Assembly: GCA_033764865.1 (NCBI GenBank)
Contig: JANRIM010000025.1
Span: 1 to 51,586, forward strand
Reading direction: 5' to 3'
Source: VFBF01 sp033764865
GTDB lineage: Bacteria > Pseudomonadota > Alphaproteobacteria > Caulobacterales > Aquidulcibacteraceae
DNA: 51,586 bases
Shown in pieces: positions 1 to 8,105 of this stretch. The position numbers and the translations under genes were made by a program. The first letter of the stretch is position 1. Every line of letters starts with the position of its first letter. The notes under the pieces were generated by a model that ran no database searches, was not told the DNA's origin, and worked only from the letters and a program-made list of their open reading frames with translations.

Positions 1-336
1 CATCTCGTCGGTCCACGCCGGCCCGAGCGCGTCAGCGACCACATCGCGCAGCACGGCGAAGAATCCGACGTAGGCCTCGTCGCTGACCGTGAGGTCGTCC
101 ACGTGGTGGATGCGCTCGGACGCGATGTAGCCGCGCGCGTAGGTCCGGTCGCCCGCCATGTCCAGCACCGCTTCGATCGCCTCGAACAGCATGTGCCCGC
201 GGATGGCGTGGTCGTGGTCGCGGAAAAACAGCCGCTCGGTCTCCGGCCAGCGGGCGAACACGCGGGCGTAAACCTCCGCCATGGGATCGACGCCGCGTTC
301 GGCGAGCAGGTCGAGACTGGCGCGGACGCCGCTCAC
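1..336 (-). CDS. Globin-family protein (C-terminus beyond window edge)
   Basis: About 112 N-terminal codons are visible; the rest lies left of the window. Visible pieces are VYARVFARWPE, then RDHDHAIRGHMLFEAIEAVLD, then SERIHHVDDLTVSDEAYVGFF. These have the helix pattern of flavohaemoglobin-type globin domains, and one His of IHH is the likely proximal haem ligand. Length and reductase domains cannot be judged. The GTG start at 336 overlaps the TGA stop of glyQ (GTGA, 4 bases), so translation is probably coupled to glyQ. It may bind O2, NO or redox signals in the cytoplasm; that is inferred from family only. glyS, often next to glyQ, is not in the window and could lie further left. Confidence 0.72.
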   Translation of the reverse strand, partial: MSGVRASLDLLAERGVDPMAEVYARVFARWPETERLFFRDHDHAIRGHMLFEAIEAVLDMAGDRTYARGYIASERIHHVDDLTVSDEAYVGFFAVLRDVVADALGPAWTDEM

Positions 337-1211
337 GCCGCCTCGCTCGCGGCCCAAGCTTCCGCGCACCCCTTGGCCAGCGTGCGCACGCGGGCGATGA
401 AGCTCTGCCGCTCGGTGGGGGAGACGACGCCGCGCGCGTCGAGCAGGTTGAACAGGTGCGACGCTTTCAGCGTGTAGTCGAACGCAGGCAGCACGTTGTT
501 CTCGGCGAGCAGGCGCGTCGCCTGCGCTTCGGCGTCGGCGAACCAGCGCAGCGCCATCTCGGGATCGGAGAGCTCGAAGTTGAAGCGCGACTGCTGTTTT
601 TCGTTCTCCAGGAACACATCGCCGTAGGTGAGCGGGTGGGCGCTGTCGGGGGCGTTGAACGGCATGTCGTACACGCGATCGTGGCCCAGCACGTACATGG
701 CGAGGCGCTCCAGGCCGTAGGTGAGTTCGCCCGACACGGGGCGCACGTCGAGGCCGCCGACCTGCTGGAAATAGGTGTACTGCGAGACCTCCATGCCGTC
801 GCACCACACCTCCCAGCCGAGGCCCCAGGCGCCGACGGTGGGGTTTTCCCAGTCGTCCTCCACGAAGCGGATGTCGTGCAGCAGCGGGTCGAGGCCGATG
901 GCCTTGAGGGAGCCCAGATAGAGATCCTGCATGTCCGGCGGGTTCGGCTTCAGGATCACCTGGAACTGGTAGTAGTGCTGGAGGCGGTTGGGGTTTGCCC
1001 CGTAGCGCCCATCCTTCGGGCGGCGCGACGGCTGCACGTAAGCGGCCCGCCAGGGCTTCGGACCGAGCGCGCGCAGCGTCGTCGCCGGGTGCAGCGTGCC
1101 CGCCCCCACCTCCATGTCGTAGGGCTGCAAGATCGCGCAGCCCTGGGCCGCCCAGTACTGCTGGAGCGTGAGGATGATGTCCTGGAAGCAGGTGATGCGG
1201 GCGTCGGTCAT
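333..1211 (-). CDS. glyQ: Glycyl-tRNA synthetase alpha subunit
   Basis: 292 residues, the usual length for the alpha subunit of bacterial alpha2-beta2 glycyl-tRNA synthetase, which activates glycine and charges tRNA-Gly in the cytoplasm. The N-terminus (ITCFQDIILTLQQYWAAQGC) and the stretches LQPYDMEVGAGT and TYFQQVGGLD are highly characteristic. The ATG at 1211 gives the canonical N-terminus; the open frame upstream is Arg-rich, unconserved and rejected. A GAGG lies 4 bases before the ATG. The beta subunit gene (glyS), needed for activity, is absent here; instead a globin gene overlaps the 3' end by 4 bases. Confidence 0.96.
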   Translation of the reverse strand: MTDARITCFQDIILTLQQYWAAQGCAILQPYDMEVGAGTLHPATTLRALGPKPWRAAYVQPSRRPKDGRYGANPNRLQHYYQFQVILKPNPPDMQDLYLGSLKAIGLDPLLHDIRFVEDDWENPTVGAWGLGWEVWCDGMEVSQYTYFQQVGGLDVRPVSGELTYGLERLAMYVLGHDRVYDMPFNAPDSAHPLTYGDVFLENEKQQSRFNFELSDPEMALRWFADAEAQATRLLAENNVLPAFDYTLKASHLFNLLDARGVVSPTERQSFIARVRTLAKGCAEAWAASEAA

Positions 1212-1217
1212 GGGGCC

Positions 1218-1246
1218 TCGATAGTCCGCGCGGGCGCGGCTGCCAA
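1218..1246 (-). promoter_or_regulatory. Candidate promoter of glyQ
   Basis: On the minus strand TTGGCA (1246-1241) and TATCGA (1223-1218) are separated by 17 bases, resembling a housekeeping -35/-10 pair. The -10 ends 6 bases before the glyQ ATG, so the transcript would start at or almost at the start codon, giving a leaderless or near-leaderless mRNA. It is a motif match by eye only. Confidence 0.4.
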
Positions 1247-1409
1247 CCCGGACGGATCGGTAGCCCCCCGGGGAGCATGGGCGCCCGCGCTTCTGCGCCG
1301 CACGCGCCATGGCGCTGCGGGGTTGCGTCGGTGTGGCCCATGGAGGGCCGGGGACGCGGGACGGCGCCCGCAGTGAAAAATTCCGGAGAAGAAGGGCGAC
1401 CACCGCCCG

Positions 1410-1454
1410 CGTCCCCGCGATCGTTTCCCACCAGCTCCGCGCGGGACGTTTTTT
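1410..1454 (+). terminator. Rho-independent terminator, no known gene upstream
   Basis: Arms CGTCCCCGCG (1410-1419) and CGCGCGGGACG (1438-1448) pair over about 10 bp with a single bulge, enclosing an 18-base loop. Six T follow immediately at 1449-1454. Both flanking genes run on the other strand, so this plus-strand terminator would serve an unknown transcript. Flanking GTGAAAAA (1373-1380) and TTTTTCAC (1450-1457) can also pair around the whole element. Confidence 0.5.
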
Positions 1455-1833
1455 CACGCCACTGACGGGTCGCCGGCGCACGTGCAGGCCGGGGCTGTCA
1501 CCCGGTCCCTGTATCGCCCGCGGGAACCGCGCCGGCCTTCCACCGACGTCGCCCGCGGGCTTACGCCCATCGCTGGACGCCACGCTCGACCGCATCGCCG
1601 CCGCATCTGCCGACAGCCGGCCGACTGCCCTCCCGCGGAGACGATGGGCAAAGCCTAGCCCGGCCGCCATCTCCTCCGGATTGATTTTTTGCACGGCGCA
1701 CCGTCGCCCGCGAAGACCGGCCCCCAAAACCCTGCAACGACGGGCGTTCTGCGCATCCACGATCACGCCCGGCGTCGCCGCGCCGGCGCCTTTTGCTGTG
1801 GGACAGCGGCGCTGCCTGTCCCCCTATTGCGCC

Positions 1834-2304
1834 CTACCCCCGGTCCTTCATCAGCCTCGCCTGGTCGCGCTTCCAGTCGCGGTCCTTGGCGGCCTCGCGC
1901 TTGTCGTGGGCCTTCTTGCCGCGGGCGAGCGCGATCTGGAGTTTCGCGATGCCGCGCTCGTTGAAGTACATCTTCAGCGGCACGATGGTGCGGCCCTCGC
2001 GCTCCACCGCGCCCTTGAGCTTGTTCAGCTCGCGCTTCTTCACCAGCAGCTTCCGCGGGCGCCGCGGTTCGTGGTTGAACTGGGCGGCCGGCGCGTAGAC
2101 GGGTATGTAGCTGTTGATGAGGAAAAGCTCGCCGCGCTCGGCGGAGGCGTAGCTTTCGGCGATGTTGGCGCGGCCTTCGCGCAGGGCCTTCACTTCCGTG
2201 CCCGTGAGCGCGATGCCGGCTTCGATGGTCTCCTCGATGAGGTAGTCGAAGCGCGCGCGCCGGTGTTCGGCCACGAGTTTGGAATTGTCCGGTTTCTTGG
2301 TCAC
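1834..2304 (-). CDS. smpB: SsrA-binding protein SmpB
   Basis: 156 residues, normal for SmpB, the tmRNA partner that delivers SsrA to stalled ribosomes for trans-translation. Typical pieces are EAGIALTGTEVKALREG, the oligonucleotide-binding barrel through YFNERGIAKLQIALARGKK, and the basic tail ending ARLMKDRG that enters the decoding centre. The GTG start at 2304 overlaps the dapA stop (GTGA), giving a coupled dapA-smpB unit. The usual N-terminal context KKPDNSKLVAEHRRARFDY supports this start. No ssrA gene was seen in the neighbouring gap. Confidence 0.96.
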   Translation of the reverse strand: MTKKPDNSKLVAEHRRARFDYLIEETIEAGIALTGTEVKALREGRANIAESYASAERGELFLINSYIPVYAPAAQFNHEPRRPRKLLVKKRELNKLKGAVEREGRTIVPLKMYFNERGIAKLQIALARGKKAHDKREAAKDRDWKRDQARLMKDRG

Positions 2305-3182
2305 AGCAGGCCCGCCCGCCCCATGGCGGCGTCGAGCGCCTCGCGGGTGGCGGCGCTCACGGGCGTGAGCGGCAGGCGCACGTCCTCCCGGCAGAGCCCG
2401 AGGCGCGCGAGCGCGTACTTCGCCGGCGCGGGGCTCGGCTCCATGAACAGCGCGCGGTGCAGCGCCGACAGGCGCAGGTCGATGTCGTGGGCGCTGCCGT
2501 AGTCCCCGGCGCGACAGCATTCCTGCAGGCGCGCGCACAGTTCCGGCGCGACGTTGGCCGTCACCGAGATCACCCCGTCCCCGCCCATGGCGTTGTAGCC
2601 GACGGCGGTGCCGTCGTCGCCCGACAGCAGCGCGAACTCCCGCCCGCACAACGCGCGCTGGCGGGTGGCGCGGTCGAGCTGGTTGGCGGCGTCCTTGACG
2701 CCCACGATGGCCGGATGGCGCGCCAGCGCCGCCACTGTCTCGGGCGCGAGATCGACGCCCGTGCGCGCAGGCACGTTGTAGAGGATCACCGGCAGGCCGC
2801 CGCCCTCGGCGACGGCCGTGAAGTGCGCGATGAGGCCCGCCTGGCTCGGCCGGTTGTAGTAGGGCGTCACCACCAGCACGGCGTCCGCACCCACCGCCTT
2901 CGCGTGCGCCGCCATGGCGACGGTGCGCGCGGTGTCCGACGAGCCCACGCCCGCGACGACGGGAACCCGGCCGCGGGCCACCTCCACGCACAGCGCGATC
3001 ACGCGCTGGTGTTCCTCGGTCGAGAGCGTGACGGATTCGCCCGTGGTGCCCGTGGGCACGAGACCATGGACGCCGGAGGCGATCTGGCGCTCCACCAGGC
3101 CGGCAAACGCAGCCTCGTCCACCATTCCGTCACGAAACGGCGTAATGAGAGCGGGCAACGCCCCGAAAATTCTGGTGGTCAT
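2301..3182 (-). CDS. dapA: 4-hydroxy-tetrahydrodipicolinate synthase
   Basis: 293 residues, full length. It condenses pyruvate with aspartate semialdehyde in the diaminopimelate/lysine pathway, feeding peptidoglycan and protein synthesis. PTGTTGE (about 43-49) is the substrate-binding loop. Tyr135 in ILYNVPARTG and Lys163 in GVKDAANQLD fit the catalytic Tyr and the Schiff-base Lys. It starts with ATG and overlaps smpB downstream by 4 bases. It diverges from the lytic transglycosylase gene, with about 97 bases between the starts; promoters for both should be there, but no clear boxes were identified. Confidence 0.96.
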   Translation of the reverse strand: MTTRIFGALPALITPFRDGMVDEAAFAGLVERQIASGVHGLVPTGTTGESVTLSTEEHQRVIALCVEVARGRVPVVAGVGSSDTARTVAMAAHAKAVGADAVLVVTPYYNRPSQAGLIAHFTAVAEGGGLPVILYNVPARTGVDLAPETVAALARHPAIVGVKDAANQLDRATRQRALCGREFALLSGDDGTAVGYNAMGGDGVISVTANVAPELCARLQECCRAGDYGSAHDIDLRLSALHRALFMEPSPAPAKYALARLGLCREDVRLPLTPVSAATREALDAAMGRAGLL

Positions 3183-3279
3183 GACGGTGGAGTCCGGACG
3201 GCGGTCATCTTTGGACGCGTGATTTGCCGTAGAGAGTCAGATAGGCGGGACGGGGTTGAGAATGCAAGCGGAGCGGACC

Positions 3280-5412
3280 ATGGCGCAACGGGGCATGAAG
3301 GGCGCAGCCGCCGCGCTGGCCATGACGCTGCTCGTGGCCGGCGGAGGCGTGCGCGCGCAGGAGGACGCCGACCCCTCCAACGCCGTGGTGACCAGCGAGG
3401 ATGGACAGACGTCCATCTCCGTCACGCCTGCGTCGACGCCGGCGGCGCCCCTCACGCAGGGCCTCGCGCCGAGGGCCCCTGCGCCCGGCCTGCCGTCCCC
3501 CGCCGAAATCGCGCGACTGCGGGAGGGCGTCATCGCCGCCGACGCCCGCAACTGGGACGCCGTGCGCGCCGCCCGCGCCGTCTCCGGCGATCCGCTGGTC
3601 AAGCGGGTGCTGCAATGGCGCCTCGCCAGCGACATGGACGCGCCCGCCTCGTTCCTCGAACTGCGCACCGCGCTGGACGAACTGCAGGGCTGGCCCGGCC
3701 GCACGACCATGCGCCGGCGCGCCGAGCAGGCCATCTTCGATTCCGGGTGGTCGCCCGCCCAGCGCATCGCCTGGCTCCAGGCGGAGGGCCCCGTCTCCGG
3801 CGACGGCAAGGTGGCGCTGGCGCAGGCGCTGAAGGCCGCCGGCCGGCGCGAGGAGGCCGCCGCCGTCATCCGCGACGCCTGGCGCACCAACACCATCACC
3901 CCGCGCGCCGAGGCGCTCGCCTTCTCCGATCTCGCCGACCTCCTGCGCACCGCCGACCATGCGGCGCGCGTCGACTGGGCGCTGTGGCGCGACGACCGGG
4001 CGGTGGCCAACCGGCTCGTGGCGCGGCTCGGCGCCGAGGACGCCGCGGTGGCGCGCGCGCGCCTTGCGCTGCAGACGCGCCCGCGCAAGGGCCTGCAGGC
4101 GGCGGTGGACCGCGTGCCCGAGGGCCGGCGCAGCGACGCGGGCTTCCTTTACGACCGCACGCGCTACTACCGCGTGACGGGCCGCCCGGAGCTTGCGTTC
4201 CCCGTGGCCGCGCGCATCGACGTGACGGCCGCGCCCGAGGTGGCGCGCGAGCCGCTGTTCAAGGAACGCCGACGCTACGTCCCGCGCGCGCTGCGCGAGG
4301 GTCAGCGCACGCAGGCCTACAATCTCGTCAACAACCACGGCGTCGCCACGGGCGGGGAGGCGTTCGCGGAGGCCGAATGGCTCGCGGGCTGGCTCGCGCT
4401 GCGCTTCACCCGCAACGCCGCCGACGCGGAGCGCCATTTCGTGGTGATGGACGGGGGCGTCTCCACGCCGATCTCGAAGGCGCGCGCGGCCTACTGGCGC
4501 GCCATGGCCGCCAAGACGCAAGGCCGCGACGCTGAGGCGGCCGCCCTGCTGAAGGAAGCGGCGCGCTACAACTTCACGTACTACGGGCTGATCGCGGCGG
4601 CGAAGGTCGATCCGGCGGCCACGCTCTCGTTCGGCGATCGCCTCGCCATCTCGCCGCAGGAGCGCGCCGCGTTCGACGCCCGCGAGGTGGTGCGCGCCCT
4701 GCGCCTCATCGCGCTGGTGGGCGACGAGCGGGACTTCGAATCCATCGCCTACTTCCTCGACGACCAGCTCACCACGCCCGCCGAGCACGAAATGCTGGCC
4801 CAGATCGCGCGCGAGCAGGCGTTCACGCGCATCGCGGTGCGCAGCGCCAAGGCGGGCATCCGGCGCGGGATCCTGGCCCCCGACGCCGCCTACCCGCTGC
4901 TCGACATTCCCGCCGCCGCGCGCAAGCCGGGCCGGCCGGAGCCTGCGCTGATCCTTGCGATCACGCGTCAGGAGAGCGAGTTCGATCCGCGCGCGGTGTC
5001 CAGCGCCGGCGCGCGCGGGCTGATGCAGATCATGCCCGCCACCGCCCGCGCCGTGGCGCAGCGCGAAGGGCTGCCCTACCAGCCCGGCTGGTTGATCGAC
5101 GATCCCGCCTACAACATGACGCTGGGCGCTGCGTACCTGGAAAGCCTGCTGGCGGACTGGAACGGCTCCTACGTCCTCACCATCGCCTCGTACAACGCAG
5201 GGCCGGGGCGCTCGCGCGAGTGGATCGGCGACTGGGGGGACCCGCGCCAGCGCAACGTCGACGTCATCGACTGGGTCGAGCTCATCCCGTTCTCCGAGAC
5301 GCGCAACTACGTGCAGCGCGTGCTGGAGAACGTTCAGGTCTACCGCCACCGCCTCGCCGGCGCGCCGGTTCCGGTGCGCATCGAGCAGGACCTGAAGCGC
5401 GGCGGAACCTAG
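3280..5412 (+). CDS. Soluble lytic murein transglycosylase (Slt-type)
   Basis: 710 residues from the ATG at 3280, chosen because GGAG lies 6 bases upstream; ATG at 3262 or 3295 are alternatives. The N-terminus is a signal peptide ending about VRA-QE, so the enzyme is periplasmic. A long alpha-helical superhelix fills about 40-530, then the C-terminal SLT domain carries catalytic Glu565 in RQESEF, GLMQIMP and SYNAGPGR (about 636-643). It cleaves the MurNAc-GlcNAc bond to 1,6-anhydro products, which the anmK product at 10.5-11.7 kb would help recycle. Its stop overlaps the convergent E3 gene stop (CTAG). Confidence 0.93.
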   Translation: MAQRGMKGAAAALAMTLLVAGGGVRAQEDADPSNAVVTSEDGQTSISVTPASTPAAPLTQGLAPRAPAPGLPSPAEIARLREGVIAADARNWDAVRAARAVSGDPLVKRVLQWRLASDMDAPASFLELRTALDELQGWPGRTTMRRRAEQAIFDSGWSPAQRIAWLQAEGPVSGDGKVALAQALKAAGRREEAAAVIRDAWRTNTITPRAEALAFSDLADLLRTADHAARVDWALWRDDRAVANRLVARLGAEDAAVARARLALQTRPRKGLQAAVDRVPEGRRSDAGFLYDRTRYYRVTGRPELAFPVAARIDVTAAPEVAREPLFKERRRYVPRALREGQRTQAYNLVNNHGVATGGEAFAEAEWLAGWLALRFTRNAADAERHFVVMDGGVSTPISKARAAYWRAMAAKTQGRDAEAAALLKEAARYNFTYYGLIAAAKVDPAATLSFGDRLAISPQERAAFDAREVVRALRLIALVGDERDFESIAYFLDDQLTTPAEHEMLAQIAREQAFTRIAVRSAKAGIRRGILAPDAAYPLLDIPAAARKPGRPEPALILAITRQESEFDPRAVSSAGARGLMQIMPATARAVAQREGLPYQPGWLIDDPAYNMTLGAAYLESLLADWNGSYVLTIASYNAGPGRSREWIGDWGDPRQRNVDVIDWVELIPFSETRNYVQRVLENVQVYRHRLAGAPVPVRIEQDLKRGGT

Positions 5413-6791
5413 ATGTGGATGGCGTGACCGAGGGCCTTGAGCGCGCTCTCGTGGAAGGCCTCGCCCAGCGTGGGGTGCACGTGGATCGATCCCGTCACGT
5501 CGTCCAGTCGTTCGCCCATCTCGATGGCGTGGACGAACGCGGTGACGAGTTCGGAGACGTGCGCCCCCACCGCCTGCACGCCCAGCACGCGCTGGTCCGA
5601 CCGTCGCGCCACCACCCGCACAAAGCCTTCGCCCGCATCCATGCTGAGCGCGCGGCCGTTGGCCTGGAAGGGAAACTGGCCCACGAGCACGTCATGGCCG
5701 GCGGCGCGGGCCTCATCGGGTGAGAGGCCGGCGCTGACGATCTCCGGCTCGGTGAAGCAGACGGCGGCGATGGTTGCGGGCGCGAAGCGGCGGCGCCGGC
5801 CGGCGATGATCTCGGCCACCATTTCGCCCTGCGCGCTCGCCTTGTGCGCCAGCATCGGCTCGCCCACGAGGTCCCCGATGGCCCACACGTTCTTCATCGC
5901 GGTGCGGCACTGGTCGTCGACGCGCACGAACCGGCCGTCCATGTCCACGCCCATCGTCTCAAGACCCCAGCCTTCGGTGAGCGGACGGCGCCCGACCGTG
6001 ACGAGCACCTTGTCGGCGGGCAGTTTCAACGGCTTGCCCTCGCCCGTCTCCGCCACGAGCGCGCCCTTCTCGTAGGCCTTGGCCCGTGCGCCGAGGTGCA
6101 CGTCCACGCCGTTCTTCTGCAGCCACCGCGCCACCGGCGCCACGAGGTCGCGGTCATACAGAGGCAGGATACGATCCGCCGCCTCCACCACCGTGACCTC
6201 CGCGCCGAGCTTTCGGAACGCAATGCCCAACTCCAGCCCGATGTAGCCGGCGCCGACCACCACGAGCCGCTTCGGCGCCGCATCGAGCGCCAGCGCCTCC
6301 GTGGAGGAGATCACCGCCCCGCCGAACGGCAGGTGCGGCAACGCCACGGGCGCCGAGCCGTTGGCCAGGATGACGTGCTCGGCGCGGATCACGGCGTCGC
6401 CCACCGCGCACGTCTTGGCGTCGGTGAACGTCGCCCAGCCGTCGATCGTGCGCACCTTCGCGCGCTTCAGGAGCGCAGCGACGCCGCCGTTGAGTTTGTC
6501 GACGATGGTTTCCTTCCACGCGACGGTCTGTTTCAGGTCGAGCCGCGGCGCCGCCTCCAGCGCGATGCCCGCGTGACCGGCGCCGACAGCCCGCTTCATC
6601 GCCGCGAACTCGCTGGCCACATGGATCAGGGCCTTGGAGGGAATGCAGCCGCGGATGAGGCATGTGCCGCCGAGGCGGGAGGATTCGACCAGCGTGACGT
6701 CGAGCCCGAGCTGGCCTGCGCGGATCGCCGCCACGTAGCCGCCCGGCCCCGCGCCGACGACGAGAACCTGGGTGTCGATGGTCCGGGTCAA
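5409..6791 (-). CDS. lpdV: Dihydrolipoamide dehydrogenase (E3) of the branched-chain complex
   Basis: 460 residues. FAD-binding VVGAGPGGYVAAIRA is at 10-24, the redox-active disulfide Cys44/Cys49 is in GGTCLIRGCIPSK, the NAD-binding VVVGAGYIGLELG is mid-protein, and HVHPTLGEAFHE holds the C-terminal His-Glu pair. It reoxidises dihydrolipoamide on E2 and passes electrons to NAD+. The only start giving a normal N-terminus is TTG at 6791, 4 bases after the E2 stop; a nearby ATG at 6804 is out of frame. As last gene of the bkd operon it is most likely the dedicated E3, though it could also serve other complexes. Confidence 0.93.
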   Translation of the reverse strand: MTRTIDTQVLVVGAGPGGYVAAIRAGQLGLDVTLVESSRLGGTCLIRGCIPSKALIHVASEFAAMKRAVGAGHAGIALEAAPRLDLKQTVAWKETIVDKLNGGVAALLKRAKVRTIDGWATFTDAKTCAVGDAVIRAEHVILANGSAPVALPHLPFGGAVISSTEALALDAAPKRLVVVGAGYIGLELGIAFRKLGAEVTVVEAADRILPLYDRDLVAPVARWLQKNGVDVHLGARAKAYEKGALVAETGEGKPLKLPADKVLVTVGRRPLTEGWGLETMGVDMDGRFVRVDDQCRTAMKNVWAIGDLVGEPMLAHKASAQGEMVAEIIAGRRRRFAPATIAAVCFTEPEIVSAGLSPDEARAAGHDVLVGQFPFQANGRALSMDAGEGFVRVVARRSDQRVLGVQAVGAHVSELVTAFVHAIEMGERLDDVTGSIHVHPTLGEAFHESALKALGHAIHI

Positions 6792-6795
6792 GGGC

Positions 6796-8103
6796 TCAGT
6801 CCATGAAGATGGTGGCGGGATGCTCCAGCAGCGCCTTCACGCGCTGGATGAAATCCGCCGCGTCGTACCCGTCGACGACGCGGTGATCGAACGAGGAGGA
6901 GATGTTCATCATCTTGCGCACGACGATCACCCCGCCCTGCACCACCGGCCGCTCGATGATCTTGTTGGGTCCGATGATCGCCACCTCGGGATGATTGATC
7001 ACGGGCGTGGTGGCGACGCCGCCGAGGGGCCCCAGGCTCGTGACCGTGATCGTGGAGCCGCTGAGCTCCTCGCGCGCGGCCTTGCCGCTCCGCGCCGCCT
7101 CGCCAAGGCGCGCGATCTCCGCCGCCAGCGCCCAGACATCCAGCGCCTCCGCGTGGCGGATGACGGGCACGATCAGGCCGTTGGCCGTTTGCGCAGCGAT
7201 CCCGCAGTGGATGGCGCGGTGACGCGTGACGACGCCAGCCTCGTCGTCGAACGTGGCGTTGATCTGCGGGAACGCGGGCGCAACGCGCACGAGCGCGCGC
7301 ACGAGGAAGGGGAGAAGGGTGAGCTTGGGCTGATCGGGTCTCCGCGTGGCGTTGAGGTGCGCGCGCAGCGATTCAAGCTCGGTGACGTCGACCTCCTCCA
7401 CGTACGCGAAGTGCGGGATGCGCCGTTTGGCCTCCTGCATCTTCTCGGCGATCTTGCGGCGCAGGCCGATGACCTTGATCGTCTCCTCGCCCTCGCGGCG
7501 CGCGTACGCGTCCCCGCGCGGCGCGCCGACCGATCCGCCCGATCCGCCGCGGGCGACGTAGGCGTCGAGATCCTCGTGCCCGATCCGCCCCGCGGGACCG
7601 GAGCCGGCGACATATTGCAGATGGACGCCAAGGTCGTGCGCGCGCTTGCGCACGGCGGGGGACGCAAGCGGCTTGTCGTCGGGCGTCGCGCGCGTGGTGA
7701 AGGCGTCGGGGGTTGCCGCCACTGTCGAAACAGGACCGCCGGCGCCCTCGCCGGCCTTGCCGTTGGTGACAGGCGCAGGCGCAGACTTTTTCAGCGCCGC
7801 CGCCGGTGCGGCGGCGACCTTTGCCGGCGGGGGCGCCGGCGGTCCTGCATCGGCCGCCGCGCCCTCCGTCTCGAACACCGCCAGCACCGAGCCGATGGGC
7901 GCCATCTCCCCCGGCTCGCCGTTGCGCTCCACGATGCGCCCGCTCACCGGCGCCGTGATCTCGATGGTGGCCTTGTCGGTCATCACATCGGCGAGCGGCG
8001 CATCCTCCTCGACCATGTCGCCGAGCTGCACGTGCCAGGCGACGATCTCCGCCTCGGCGGTGCCTTCGCCCACGTCGGGCAGCTTGAATGCGAACCGCGC
8101 CAT
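6796..8103 (-). CDS. bkdB: Branched-chain 2-oxoacid dehydrogenase E2 (dihydrolipoyl acyltransferase)
   Basis: 435 residues. One lipoyl domain (about 1-80) carries the lipoyl Lys44 in MTDKATIEI. A Pro/Ala-rich linker leads to a peripheral subunit-binding domain (ASPAVRKRAHDLGV through GRIGHEDLDAYV). The C-terminal catalytic domain ends with SFDHRVVDG, where His407 and Asp411 fit the acyltransferase active site. It moves acyl groups from E1 to CoA. It lies 2 bases after E1 beta and 4 bases before E3, in one operon. Operon context and the E1 sequences favour branched-chain over pyruvate specificity. Confidence 0.93.
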   Translation of the reverse strand: MARFAFKLPDVGEGTAEAEIVAWHVQLGDMVEEDAPLADVMTDKATIEITAPVSGRIVERNGEPGEMAPIGSVLAVFETEGAAADAGPPAPPPAKVAAAPAAALKKSAPAPVTNGKAGEGAGGPVSTVAATPDAFTTRATPDDKPLASPAVRKRAHDLGVHLQYVAGSGPAGRIGHEDLDAYVARGGSGGSVGAPRGDAYARREGEETIKVIGLRRKIAEKMQEAKRRIPHFAYVEEVDVTELESLRAHLNATRRPDQPKLTLLPFLVRALVRVAPAFPQINATFDDEAGVVTRHRAIHCGIAAQTANGLIVPVIRHAEALDVWALAAEIARLGEAARSGKAAREELSGSTITVTSLGPLGGVATTPVINHPEVAIIGPNKIIERPVVQGGVIVVRKMMNISSSFDHRVVDGYDAADFIQRVKALLEHPATIFMD

Positions 8104-8105
8104 GC

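Larger units (their letters stand above)
1212..1833. other. 622-base intergenic region between smpB and glyQ
   Basis: No convincing coding region is seen on either strand; open frames are short, Arg/Pro-rich shadows. No tRNA, 4.5S RNA, RNase P RNA or tmRNA signature was recognised. It holds the glyQ promoter candidate at its left end and a strong plus-strand hairpin with six T at 1410-1454. A second small hairpin, GGGCG-ACCAC-CGCCC (1395-1409), is followed on the minus strand by TTCTTCT and could weakly end smpB transcripts. An unannotated small RNA is possible. Confidence 0.5.

Noticed and set aside
1212..1766. In-frame upstream extension of glyQ
   Set aside because: The extension is Arg/Pro-rich and unlike any GlyQ; the ATG at 1211 gives the exact family N-terminus and full length.
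1212..1833. tmRNA (ssrA) next to smpB
   Set aside because: No tag-coding stretch like AANDN...AVAA, no T-arm and no CCA acceptor end were seen on either strand.
3205..5349. Long open frame on the strand opposite the lytic transglycosylase gene
   Set aside because: Typical shadow of a high-GC gene: Arg/His/Gly-rich, no motifs. The same holds for similar long frames opposite the bkd operon, prfB, rne and the NrdJ-like gene.
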